Source of the DNA: a virus
Length of the DNA: 38,461 bases
IMG/VR virus record: IMGVR_UViG_3300030406_005821
Location: 2,599 to 41,059 of that record
Direction: 5' to 3' (one strand)
A model generated the notes under the pieces. The model was not told where the DNA came from and did no database searches. It worked only from the letters and a program-made list of their open reading frames with translations. A program made the position numbers and the translations under genes. Positions 20,827 to 29,057 of the stretch are shown here, piece after piece. Positions within the stretch are counted from its first letter, which is position 1. Every line of letters starts with the position of its first letter.

Positions 20827-22617
20827 CTAATCTGACCAAGTTGAAACAGGATAGAAACCTTTAAACTGGAAATATTGCGTGCCGCTATCGATGAGTGGGG
20901 CAAATGTATTTTGAGTTGTGCTAGTCGTATTAAAATCATGAGCCACACGAGCATAAGTTTGACCACTCCAAGGTCTTCCTATTACATCGGCTACAACATT
21001 ACTTGCTAAAAATCCAAAATAAAAATCTATAGTTCCTTTTCTGTAAATTGTTTCGTTGCTTCCTCCCCAAGAGGCAACCGTAAAAGGCAATCCAGTAAAG
21101 AACAATTCACCTTGAGGACTGGAAACGGAAGAGATGAAAACTAATCCTTGAACAAATACCATATTTCCTATTTTTTGATAAATGCCGCTCGGTCTCGATG
21201 TATCTAAGGTTATACTGCCACTGGTCTGTGGTGCAAGACCAGCCGTAAAAGTACCTACTTCAAAATCATCTAATTTATTCGCAGTGCCTGCACCGCCAAC
21301 ATGAAAACCATTTGAAAAAAGCATTGGTTGTGCGGCAGTAACTGCATTATTTGAATTTAATGTAAGCGCAGTTCCAGTGCTATTATCAGTAATACCCGTA
21401 ATGCTACTACCACCACTTGCTGCGTCCCAATATGCTGGATTCCCAGAACCAGCAGATTTCAAAACGAATCCGGCTGTACCAACCGAGCCGTTCGCACTAA
21501 TTGTACCAGTTATGGTTGGGTTATTTGAGTTGAGTTTAGTGGCTATAAATGCATTCGTGTTGGCGAGAGCAGCCCGTTCAACCGTTTTAGTCTGAAAAGT
21601 CGATGTAGCATTTGCGACCTGTATCCTATCATTTATTAATGCTCGAGCTGCTGTGTTTGATATAAATGTGGAAGTAACAAAACTATTACTAACACCGCTG
21701 GATCCTCCACCGCTAGCATCAGCACCAACAAATTTTTTTGATGCAGAATCATATTTAAGGAACTTACCGTTAACTTTTGCCGTTGCCCTATCGACATCAT
21801 CAAGAAACTCGAGTCTTACCTCGCCGCTTCCTGATCCTGAACTCATCGCAATCCTATCCATTCTTGAATTGATTTCGGCTGAGAATGCAACGATTCTTTC
21901 TTCAACTCCTTCTTGTAGAACATCAAGTTGCGGTTGTAGATCGACTTGTGTGCCGTCAATACCCGGTAAGCCCTGTGGACCCTGTTCACCGATAGGTCCT
22001 TGTGGACCCTGTGGGCCTCGTAAACCTTGCATACCAATATCACCCGGGTCGCCTTTTTCACCCTTATCACCCGGGTCACCTTTTTCACCCCTATCGCCTT
22101 TTAATCCGGGTACACCAGGAGTTCCTTGTTCGCCAATAAACCCACGTGGGCCTCGTTCTCCTTGTTCTCCCTTTTCACCCCGTGTACCTCGTCTACCAGT
22201 AAGACCCTGAGGGCCCTGTTCACCAATGAGCCCTTGAGGCCCCTGCGGTCCGACGTCACCCTGTATTCCTTGCTCACCAGGAATACCTTGACCGCCACGT
22301 GGTCCTATTACTTTACCAACTGAAAATACTTCGCCGTCTTCTCTGAGCAAATATAGTTTATCATCCTCGATGTAAGCCTTTTCGAATGTATGACCGGGTA
22401 CTCCTTGAGGACCTACAGGCCCTTTCGCTTCAATTACAATTCGACGCTCCGGGCCAGTGTCACCCTTTTCACCTTGAGGACCAACAGGGCCCTGTGGTCC
22501 TGGAGGACCCTCGACAATTACTGGTTCGTGTATTTCTTCTTGGATTTCTGCAATTTTTTTATCTGCATATTTTATAGCAGCAGAAAGAATTTTTGCATCT
22601 CTGATCTCATTCGACAT
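20827..22617 (-). CDS. Collagen-like fibre protein
   Basis: Protein of 596 residues from the ATG at 22617, with AGAGGA upstream (a TTG one codon earlier is less likely). Residues 1-35 form a charged helix. Gly-X-Y triplets run in three blocks, about 37-56, 66-75 and 105-225, the first two split by a short non-collagen insert. Then come a possible trimerising helix, a LDDVDRATAKVNGKFLKYD segment usual in phage fibres, and a C-terminal beta-rich domain with DDFEVGTFTAGL and YQKIGNMVFVQG, common at phage fibre tips. It lies directly after portal gp20 (no T4 counterpart). A surface fibre on the head or neck that binds cells is likely. Confidence 0.8.
   Translation of the reverse strand: MSNEIRDAKILSAAIKYADKKIAEIQEEIHEPVIVEGPPGPQGPVGPQGEKGDTGPERRIVIEAKGPVGPQGVPGHTFEKAYIEDDKLYLLREDGEVFSVGKVIGPRGGQGIPGEQGIQGDVGPQGPQGLIGEQGPQGLTGRRGTRGEKGEQGERGPRGFIGEQGTPGVPGLKGDRGEKGDPGDKGEKGDPGDIGMQGLRGPQGPQGPIGEQGPQGLPGIDGTQVDLQPQLDVLQEGVEERIVAFSAEINSRMDRIAMSSGSGSGEVRLEFLDDVDRATAKVNGKFLKYDSASKKFVGADASGGGSSGVSNSFVTSTFISNTAARALINDRIQVANATSTFQTKTVERAALANTNAFIATKLNSNNPTITGTISANGSVGTAGFVLKSAGSGNPAYWDAASGGSSITGITDNSTGTALTLNSNNAVTAAQPMLFSNGFHVGGAGTANKLDDFEVGTFTAGLAPQTSGSITLDTSRPSGIYQKIGNMVFVQGLVFISSVSSPQGELFFTGLPFTVASWGGSNETIYRKGTIDFYFGFLASNVVADVIGRPWSGQTYARVAHDFNTTSTTQNTFAPLIDSGTQYFQFKGFYPVSTWSD
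22041..22094. repeat. 27-base tandem duplication in the collagen region
   Basis: Two 27-base units (22041-22067 and 22068-22094) differ at two positions. Each codes for nine residues of the Gly-X-Y run (KGDPGD with GEK). It marks expansion of the collagen block by in-frame duplication. Confidence 0.9.
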
Positions 22618-22620
22618 CAA

Positions 22621-24237
22621 TCAGTCCTCTGTCAAGACATCGTCTAAAACTTTTGTCATCTTTTCTACAAGTTTCTTTTCTTCCTCAGTCATCTCTTCTG
22701 GTGGTTGGAATATTTCTTCTATAATTTCATCGTGAATAACCTCTTCCATGGGCTCTTCATCCTCTGGATCTTCACCACCACCTTCTTGATTTATTTGTTT
22801 TTCAATCTCCGCAACTTCATCTTCAGTCATACGAAGAACATTTGTACGAATCCACTGTTCTGAAAAGTACTTGCCGGCATACGAATCAATGTCTCCAAGC
22901 AGACGCAATCTTTCAGTGAGAATCTCAGTGTCTTTGAGTTCCGTGAAGTGGTTATCTTCCATGAAGTCATAGTAGATATCCTGCTTCATTTCCTGCCATT
23001 CCTTACGAGTGGTAACACCCGTGAGTGCAAGATGAATCTCTAACAATTCATCAAATAGCGTTGTAAATTTACTTCTTAATCGCTTAATAAATTTATTAAA
23101 TTTTAGTTCATCACGTGTAATTTCAGATGCACGACCAAGTTGGAATTGATTTTCTTGTTCCATGCGCGCTGTAGGTACATTGAGTGACTTGTAAAGCTTG
23201 CGCCGAAAATAATCCACATCTTCCATCTCACCAAGATTCTGACCACCAGGTAATGTCGTGATTTCAGTTCCTCGGCCGCCCTCTCGACGTGGTAACCAAA
23301 AATCTTCCAGCATGGTCATAAATTTACGATCATCACGAACTTCACCAGTCTGTGCATCATATGTGAGTTTGTTTTTATGCTTGACCATCATATCACGAAG
23401 ATATTGCTCCGCCTTCATCTTTGGAAGGTTACCAACATCAATGTAAAATATACGGCGCTCTGGGGCACGTGCGAGTCTATAAATCACAACTGCATCTTCC
23501 AGCATACGAAGCTGATTAAGTGGTTTTATAGCCTTGTGTAGATGTGAATATATCAGATTATTTCTATTATCAAGTATGCCAGAATTGACATAGCAGACTG
23601 AGTCTTTCGCAATCTTTACACCCTGTGATTGATTCTGAGTTGTAATACCTTTTGGGTTATAAAAGTAGTACTCCTTAGATCCACGATATACTGTAGCACC
23701 TGTTCTCTTGTCTTTATCTTTGATGGGTTCTTTAATCTTTCGAATCTTGCGAGGGTCAATATACCTCAAGTCTTTAATGCCGGCTCTTGGATTTGTTTCA
23801 TCAATTACGATGTTGTAGTATAATCTACCATCAATGTACCACTTTCTAAAAATATCATAAGCATTATTCTGAAAGTCAAGCAATTTAAATACATGCTTGT
23901 AACCCTCACGAATTTTTTTCTTGATTGCATTTGGATATTCTAATTTATCCAAAACAATTTCACATGGGCCTGAGTTCTCGTCTACTACAATCGCTTCGTT
24001 TACGATGTCTTGAATTGCATAATCACATTCTGGTTGTATAGACATTTCACGGTATTTAGAAACAAGATCACCTTCAGTCTTTGCTTTGCCCTCCATATCG
24101 ACGTAGGTTCCATATGCGCCACCCGGTGCAATCTCAATAGATCCGTCCTCAATAGTGGGCGATACAATAGATGGAAGATTTTCTTGTTCATCTTCGGTTT
24201 TTTTACGAGCGATAGTAAAACCAAATAGTTCTGCCAT
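22621..24237 (-). CDS. gp20: Portal vertex protein gp20
   Basis: Dodecameric portal through which DNA is packed, and the start point for prohead assembly. It has 538 residues against 524 in T4. Typical gp20 segments are seen: LVSKYREMSIQPECDYAIQD near 60, DLRYIDPRKIRK near 180, LARAPERRIFYIDVGNLPK near 260 and the FQLGRASEITRDELKF block near 380. The C-terminus is strongly acidic. The ATG at 24237 has AGGA upstream and a late promoter at 24272-24279. A nine-base inverted repeat pairs the promoter region with the start codon. Identification is secure. Confidence 0.97.
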   Translation of the reverse strand: MAELFGFTIARKKTEDEQENLPSIVSPTIEDGSIEIAPGGAYGTYVDMEGKAKTEGDLVSKYREMSIQPECDYAIQDIVNEAIVVDENSGPCEIVLDKLEYPNAIKKKIREGYKHVFKLLDFQNNAYDIFRKWYIDGRLYYNIVIDETNPRAGIKDLRYIDPRKIRKIKEPIKDKDKRTGATVYRGSKEYYFYNPKGITTQNQSQGVKIAKDSVCYVNSGILDNRNNLIYSHLHKAIKPLNQLRMLEDAVVIYRLARAPERRIFYIDVGNLPKMKAEQYLRDMMVKHKNKLTYDAQTGEVRDDRKFMTMLEDFWLPRREGGRGTEITTLPGGQNLGEMEDVDYFRRKLYKSLNVPTARMEQENQFQLGRASEITRDELKFNKFIKRLRSKFTTLFDELLEIHLALTGVTTRKEWQEMKQDIYYDFMEDNHFTELKDTEILTERLRLLGDIDSYAGKYFSEQWIRTNVLRMTEDEVAEIEKQINQEGGGEDPEDEEPMEEVIHDEIIEEIFQPPEEMTEEEKKLVEKMTKVLDDVLTED

Positions 24238-24284
24238 TATATTGATCCTATGCTATAAGTATTATTTTTATTATTTATAATGGC
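24233..24284 (-). promoter_or_regulatory. Inverted repeat hiding the gp20 start codon in read-through RNA
   Basis: Arms GCCATTATA (24233-24241) and TATAATGGC (24276-24284) are perfect complements, with a 34-base loop. One arm holds the gp20 ATG, the other overlaps the late promoter. RNA that starts at the promoter lacks the upstream arm; RNA read through from gp19 has both. Confidence 0.6.
24272..24279 (-). promoter_or_regulatory. T4-type late promoter of gp20
   Basis: A perfect TATAAATA on the minus strand between the gp19 terminator and the gp20 start, 35 bases before the ATG. Confidence 0.85.
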
Positions 24285-24293
24285 GAAAAACAT

Positions 24294-24320
24294 AAAAAAA
24301 GGGAGCCGAAGCTCCCTTTT
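24294..24320 (-). terminator. Rho-independent terminator after gp19
   Basis: A 10-base-pair stem (24297-24306 and 24311-24320) with a TTCG loop, followed on the minus strand by a T run. It lies about 20 bases beyond the gp19 stop and shares its core with the terminator after gp23. Confidence 0.92.
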
Positions 24321-24338
24321 GATGTAATATAAAAAATA

Positions 24339-24887
24339 TTAGTTGATAAGACCACCGAAGGCGGTTGCGACGTCTACCGTGAAGAAGTCATAAGTCCAAG
24401 TTACGGTGTATTCTTCAATAGCATCTGCGGTGTCCCAAGATAGTTCAATTGGTGCGAGTACCGTTGGGAATAATCCAACAAACTTATACTCGCGAATGAT
24501 TTCGCCTTGTTTACCGTAATGAATAACCTGCCCTTGTGACTTATAAGCTTCTGGATTTGCACCAGTAAGTCGCAAGTTACCCTGTGTGCTATTAATACTT
24601 TGCACCCATTCCTCAAGACCCGCACGAACTGCGAAATCCTCATCATTAATGATAGTAACAGTCCAGTCTTCATATGTTCTATTACCAGCAAATTTTACAG
24701 GGCGCCCGAAGTAGTTTACAGTGATTGGTGTAAGGTTTGTGCCGGGGACCTGAGCCGCCTTTGCCATAAACCTTACCTTATCATCTGCGGCACTGTTGAA
24801 GGGGTTAGTAATATTTACTTCGAAGAGTGAGGGACGGGCACCCCCAAACTCCATTTGTCCCTGAAACTCTTGTACAGAAAAAGCCAT
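24339..24887 (-). CDS. gp19: Tail tube protein gp19
   Basis: Subunit of the inner tail tube through which DNA passes. It has 182 residues against 163 in T4. The N-terminus (MAFSVQEFQGQMEFGGARPS) and the segments FMAKAAQVPGTNLTPITVNY, GRPVKFAGNRTYEDWTVTII and a final WTYDFFTVD are typical of marine gp19. The ATG at 24887 has TAGGAG upstream and a late promoter at 24914-24921. A strong terminator follows. It lies after gp18, as in T4. Identification is secure. Confidence 0.96.
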   Translation of the reverse strand: MAFSVQEFQGQMEFGGARPSLFEVNITNPFNSAADDKVRFMAKAAQVPGTNLTPITVNYFGRPVKFAGNRTYEDWTVTIINDEDFAVRAGLEEWVQSINSTQGNLRLTGANPEAYKSQGQVIHYGKQGEIIREYKFVGLFPTVLAPIELSWDTADAIEEYTVTWTYDFFTVDVATAFGGLIN

Positions 24888-24897
24888 TTTTATATTC

Positions 24898-24935
24898 TCC
24901 TAATTCTCTCTATTATTTATATTGCCCGATTAGAA
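24898..24935 (-). promoter_or_regulatory. Inverted repeat covering the gp19 ribosome site
   Basis: Seven-base arms (24898-24904 and 24929-24935), six Watson-Crick pairs and one G-U, with a 24-base loop that holds the late promoter. The gene-proximal arm covers most of the AGGAG ribosome site. AT-rich and shorter than at gp20, so less certain. Confidence 0.4.
24914..24921 (-). promoter_or_regulatory. T4-type late promoter of gp19
   Basis: A perfect TATAAATA on the minus strand in the short gap between gp18 and gp19, 27 bases before the gp19 ATG. Confidence 0.85.
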
Positions 24936-26867
24936 TTTACCAACTATTTCTTCAAAATCAACCCCAGTGCGGACGGCTATGAAGTTGAGTTGAATGAAGT
25001 TAATTGAGCGTGCCGGCTTAATGTAGATGTCACCGATAAATTCGTTACGATCAATGACCTCACCTGTGTTGTTTGTTTCGTCACAGACCACTCGGAAATC
25101 AAAGATACCACGACGACCCTGCACATCCCGTAGGAATGGTTCGACCAAATTACGGAATTGAGCCCGAGTAAATGCATCGTTAAACTCGAACAGTGTAAAC
25201 TTAGCAGCAGTCGAGATTGCTTTTTCTAAGACAATGAAGAGTCTACGAACGTTAATACGGTCAAAGGCACTCGGTTTTGCTAAGAGAGTTTTATCTCCAA
25301 ACAACACTGTTCCTTGACCAGGGAATGTTACGATCGGATTGATCCCGGACTTATACAATTCGTCACGATCTGCTTTGCGTGGATTGAAAGCAAGTTTAGC
25401 GACGTTTTTAATGTTACCCCTGTTAAATCCAGCAGGTGAGAACCAAGGATCTCTCGTGGTGTCCGTTCGGACCATGAGACCGGCTGTATCACCGTTAGAT
25501 GGAACATAACGGAAGACATCATTATACTTATCGTACTGGTATTTCCAAGTACTATCTAACACCGCATAGGATGTTGAAGGTAGTGTATTCCTGAACTCAA
25601 TAATGTCTTCTCTTTCCTTACCAGCATATATCGAGTTATTCACGACATCGGCTTCCTCTGGCGAGAGACATACAATACAATCAAGTCTTGTCTCGCAGAT
25701 ATTGTTGATAATGTGAGTAGCAACTGTCTGATTAGCAGCAGCCCCGAGGATAAGCGAAACGTCCACATCCTCCGCTGATTCAAATAGATCATATCCGTTA
25801 ATCAGTTCTGCATTCGATGGGTTTCCGCCATTATCACCACCAGACATCGATGTAGTCTGAGGTTTTGTTGAGGAAGCTGTAAATGTTTGAGTTGCCGTAG
25901 GTGTTCCTGTAATCCCTAATTGTGGATCATGTCCAGCCCACCAAATCCATTGTGATCTATTATTGATGACTTCTTTGTAAAAAGCATTTGTTCCGTCATC
26001 GAATAACGCATCAGATGCTTTCGAGGCAGCTTCAAACCGCTCGATAACCTGACCCTTAATACCTGTGATCTCACCGTCCTCATCAACAACTGCGATATGA
26101 AGTTCGTCATTAGCACCGCCGAGTCGAGCAGCATAGCTTGAAGTTCCTGGAGCAGCATTGAAGAAGTTGAAGTATTCCCATCGACGAGTGATGTCACCTG
26201 CTGTTGTCGTAAGTGATGCGTTACTACCGAGATCCTCTTGCGTCGGCGCTTTTTTAACGGTGAGCGACCTTCCGGTAGCAGCTATTGAATCAACGACGAC
26301 ATTAATTGAGACAGTAGAGTTAGCATGCACGAGTGAATCGCCAACCGCAATAGTTGGAAAGACGTTAGCGCTCGTAGTTACTGTTTGATTACCAGCAGTA
26401 AATGAGAAAGTAGCACTCGTTACCACGTTTGAAAACGCAGCATTGGACTGACAGATAGAAACTTTTAACGAGTTACCTAGTGCTCCCGGATACTTAGCGA
26501 CCCATGCTGTGGCTGAACCACCCGTTCCCGTAGAAAAGTTATTATCATAATCATCATCATTTAAGATACGAACTCCAGTATTACCACTCGAAGTAGCATT
26601 GTTTGCTTCGTTTTTAACACGAACAACGAATAAAGCGTTGCCATAAGCAAGGAAGTTCGCTGCAGTAAAGTATGTCGCAGCCGTGTTTGAATTTGGCTTA
26701 TAAAATTGCCTGGTTAATGTTTCTTCTGAATCGACCAATACTCGCAAATCTACTGGTCCCCAATCAAAACGTCCGGCAATAGCACCGATCGTCGTGGAGA
26801 CAGCGGGAATCACGGTAGTTAAATCAATTTCCGTTACATTAACGCCTGGTGATACTTGAAAAGGCAT
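24930..26867 (-). CDS. gp18: Contractile tail sheath protein gp18
   Basis: Subunit of the contractile sheath. It has 645 residues against 659 in T4. It opens with PFQVSPGVNVTEIDLTTVIP, and SPGVxxxExD is the usual sheath start. The C-terminal region (NVRRLFIVLEKAISTAAKF, AFTRAQFRNLVEPFLRDVQG, and a closing AVRTGVDFEEIVGKF) is the conserved core of the family. The middle, about 90-300, is a variable surface domain. The ATG at 26867 has GGAGAATGAC upstream and a late promoter at 26916-26923. It lies between terminase gp17 and tube gp19, as in T4. Identification is secure. Confidence 0.97.
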   Translation of the reverse strand: MPFQVSPGVNVTEIDLTTVIPAVSTTIGAIAGRFDWGPVDLRVLVDSEETLTRQFYKPNSNTAATYFTAANFLAYGNALFVVRVKNEANNATSSGNTGVRILNDDDYDNNFSTGTGGSATAWVAKYPGALGNSLKVSICQSNAAFSNVVTSATFSFTAGNQTVTTSANVFPTIAVGDSLVHANSTVSINVVVDSIAATGRSLTVKKAPTQEDLGSNASLTTTAGDITRRWEYFNFFNAAPGTSSYAARLGGANDELHIAVVDEDGEITGIKGQVIERFEAASKASDALFDDGTNAFYKEVINNRSQWIWWAGHDPQLGITGTPTATQTFTASSTKPQTTSMSGGDNGGNPSNAELINGYDLFESAEDVDVSLILGAAANQTVATHIINNICETRLDCIVCLSPEEADVVNNSIYAGKEREDIIEFRNTLPSTSYAVLDSTWKYQYDKYNDVFRYVPSNGDTAGLMVRTDTTRDPWFSPAGFNRGNIKNVAKLAFNPRKADRDELYKSGINPIVTFPGQGTVLFGDKTLLAKPSAFDRINVRRLFIVLEKAISTAAKFTLFEFNDAFTRAQFRNLVEPFLRDVQGRRGIFDFRVVCDETNNTGEVIDRNEFIGDIYIKPARSINFIQLNFIAVRTGVDFEEIVGKF

Positions 26868-26877
26868 TGTGTCATTC

Positions 26878-26932
26878 TCCTATCTACTAATTTAATAGCA
26901 TTTTTCGTTCATTATTATTTATAAAAATAGGA
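26878..26932 (-). promoter_or_regulatory. Weak inverted repeat across the gp18 late promoter
   Basis: Six-base arms TCCTAT (26878-26883) and ATAGGA (26927-26932) lie on the two sides of the promoter; the gene-proximal arm touches the GGAG ribosome site. With a 43-base loop and only six pairs it could be chance. Confidence 0.25.
26916..26923 (-). promoter_or_regulatory. T4-type late promoter of gp18
   Basis: A perfect TATAAATA on the minus strand in the gap between gp17 and gp18, about 49 bases before the gp18 ATG. Confidence 0.85.
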
Positions 26933-26935
26933 TTA

Positions 26936-28576
26936 TCACCAAGAATACCACTTATTGCTAGTATCGTTGCTCCAAATTTCACCTGTTGGATTATTTATTA
27001 ATAGCTCGCTTTCGTCACTTCCATCATCATAAAATCCAAATGGCATGACATCATCAGATATAAGTTTATCACGTTCTTCTAGCAATTTTTTACGAAAATC
27101 AGTGTCGGTTAATTCTTTGAAAAACTGTTGATTGGATGCCCAAGAGAAAAGAACAATACACATCATTAAATCATCATGTGCTCCTTGTTCTGCCTCATAA
27201 GAATTTCCTCTCTGAATAAATGTCGACATTTCATTTATTAAATCAAAATCGTTCAGAATAATTTTGTGTTTTTCAATCATTGTCTTAGCGGTGGCACAAC
27301 CAACCCGCTTTACTGGTTTTGTAGTTCTCACACCTTTCTGACTATTTGATGAAAATCCACCGCCTATTACCTGACCACCACGGCCCTGCATTGTTGTGTA
27401 GATAATGTTTTCGTATTCTAAGTCATTTGCGAGAATATCAGCAATTTGCTGTCCATTATCATTTATCTCCACGAGAGTAAATGCCTCGCCATACGATTTC
27501 ACAACATTATATATCACTTCTGGATACACTATCGGTGCAATGGTATTATTTTTATATGCTGCAACTACTTTATATGGTATTTCTGTCACGTCTACAATAA
27601 TAAATGCGGATGAGTCAATACCAACACCCCTACTTGTATCAGCAACACAGAAGTATGCTCTACCCGGTATTGGCTCTTCATATACATTTAGACTACCCTC
27701 ATAATATGTGGATATGGGTGTTTTAAATGTCATTGCTCGAAGAATACTAGGAGCAATGAGTGTATTCGATGAACCTATAAACTCCGCTTCGAATTCTTGT
27801 CTAAACTGGTCCTCACTGGTATTTGCAATAGTTTTATCACGCCATTTTTCATCTCTACCAGGTACGTCCCACCAGTTAACGGAATAGTTTACGTACTCAT
27901 TTCGATTCTCTACTGAGTTTGTCCAGATTTTGTAGAAAAGATCGAAGCCATTCGGTGTTGATGTAATTACGACTTTTGTATTTGTACCTGAAATAATTGT
28001 AGGATAAACTGATGTAAAGAAATCATCTTGGATATTACGAGGAACGAAAGCAAATTCATCTAGATACAGGAAGTTAATAGAGTAACCACGAATAGCACTC
28101 GATGCTGTAGATGATGCGATAATTTTGCTACCGTTTTCGAGTTCAATACTCGTTTTGTTCCATGTCATCACACCTTGCTGCAACCACTTAGGTAAATTTT
28201 CATATGCACGCTGAACACGAGATAAAATTTCTCTAGCGGTTGTAAGTTTATTTGCTAGAATGGCTACAGTATAGTCATCATTAAACAGAATGTGCCAAAG
28301 AATAACAGCAGCAGATGTTGTGGTTTTTCCAGCCTGCCTACAAGTTTTGATAACTGAAAATCTATTTTTTGCAATGAGTTCTGCCATTGATTCTTGGAAC
28401 CCGTACATATCAAAGTTTATAAGACCCTCGTCGAGGCTTATAATTTTTACATAGTTTTTAATAAAGTAATTAATATCTTGTGAGCACTTTATAACTTCTT
28501 GTACTTGCTCTGCTGTCCACTCTATTTGAACATATGCACGTTTTAATAATGGATTTGCTAGATAATTTTCAGACAT
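26936..28576 (-). CDS. gp17: Terminase large subunit gp17
   Basis: DNA packaging motor and headful nuclease. It has 546 residues from the ATG at 28576 (MSENYLANPL); the frame extends seven codons further only with a TTG. T4 gp17 has 610. Walker A is CRQAGKTT (79-86) and Walker B is LYLDEF (about 170-175). A coupling segment ITSTPNG follows at 204-210. The nuclease domain begins with CVADTSRGVGIDSS, giving the metal-binding aspartate D313. It lies between gp16 and gp18, as in T4. A stem-loop is found just before the start. Identification is secure. Confidence 0.97.
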   Translation of the reverse strand: MSENYLANPLLKRAYVQIEWTAEQVQEVIKCSQDINYFIKNYVKIISLDEGLINFDMYGFQESMAELIAKNRFSVIKTCRQAGKTTTSAAVILWHILFNDDYTVAILANKLTTAREILSRVQRAYENLPKWLQQGVMTWNKTSIELENGSKIIASSTASSAIRGYSINFLYLDEFAFVPRNIQDDFFTSVYPTIISGTNTKVVITSTPNGFDLFYKIWTNSVENRNEYVNYSVNWWDVPGRDEKWRDKTIANTSEDQFRQEFEAEFIGSSNTLIAPSILRAMTFKTPISTYYEGSLNVYEEPIPGRAYFCVADTSRGVGIDSSAFIIVDVTEIPYKVVAAYKNNTIAPIVYPEVIYNVVKSYGEAFTLVEINDNGQQIADILANDLEYENIIYTTMQGRGGQVIGGGFSSNSQKGVRTTKPVKRVGCATAKTMIEKHKIILNDFDLINEMSTFIQRGNSYEAEQGAHDDLMMCIVLFSWASNQQFFKELTDTDFRKKLLEERDKLISDDVMPFGFYDDGSDESELLINNPTGEIWSNDTSNKWYSW

Positions 28577-28606
28577 TATTATTGACTTTTCTGACAAGCA
28601 TATTAT

Positions 28607-28625
28607 AATAGGCTTTGAGCCTATT
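28607..28625 (-). other. Stem-loop between gp16 and gp17
   Basis: Seven-base-pair perfect stem (28607-28613 and 28619-28625) with a five-base loop, directly at the gp16 stop. No T run follows on the minus strand, so it is probably not a terminator. It could stabilise or mark the processing of the RNA between the two terminase genes. Confidence 0.4.
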
Positions 28626-29056
28626 TATTCAATATCTGTTTGTTTCTTGATAAGTTTCTGTAATTCTGATGTACTACCAACAAACAGTGCATTTGTAACA
28701 CTCTGCGGCTGAGATGATTCATCTTTTAATAATTTGACTTTCCTTTGAAGTTCTAGTAAATCTTTATTCGCATCGACAATTGTTTTCATTAAGGTCGATA
28801 GAACTTCATATGCTCTAGGTGACTCTGATGTAGATGCAATAGAAGAAAGATCCTCGATGGATGCTTGAGCAGAGTCAATAATACTTCTCAAATTTTCTCT
28901 TGCATACTTGTAATCTGCATCAATTTCATCACTCTTTTCGGAATATTTTTCTAAAACTGTGGGTACTTGGCCATCTTGCATCACTTCAATAATTGGCTTC
29001 GTATTTTCAGATATATCGAATATGTCTTCCATATTCTTTTCCATATTCGTTTTCAT
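28625..29056 (-). CDS. gp16: Terminase small subunit gp16
   Basis: DNA-recognition and regulatory subunit of the packaging motor. It has 143 residues from the ATG at 29056 (MKTNMEKNMEDIFD) against 164 in T4; methionines at 29044 and 29032 are alternatives, and the frame upstream begins with TTG. It is nearly all helical: a central helix pair around YKYARENLRSIIDSAQASIE and a long C-terminal helix with DLLELQRKVKLLKDE, matching the coiled core of gp16. The place between gp15 and gp17 settles the call. It starts one base after the gp15 stop. Confidence 0.88.
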   Translation of the reverse strand: MKTNMEKNMEDIFDISENTKPIIEVMQDGQVPTVLEKYSEKSDEIDADYKYARENLRSIIDSAQASIEDLSSIASTSESPRAYEVLSTLMKTIVDANKDLLELQRKVKLLKDESSQPQSVTNALFVGSTSELQKLIKKQTDIE

Positions 29057-29057
29057 A

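Noticed and set aside
21653-22210. Long plus-strand open frame opposite the collagen-like gene
   Set aside because: It is a proline-rich mirror of the Gly-X-Y repeats; the minus-strand frame has a ribosome site, domain order and context, the plus frame has none.
28607-28625. Terminator between gp16 and gp17
   Set aside because: Stem is good but no T run follows on the transcribed strand.
28570-28640. Extended promoter with TATAAT before gp17
   Set aside because: The only -35-like match gives a spacer of about 19 bases and the region is explained by the stem-loop; it does not have the TTTACA box of the other early promoters.
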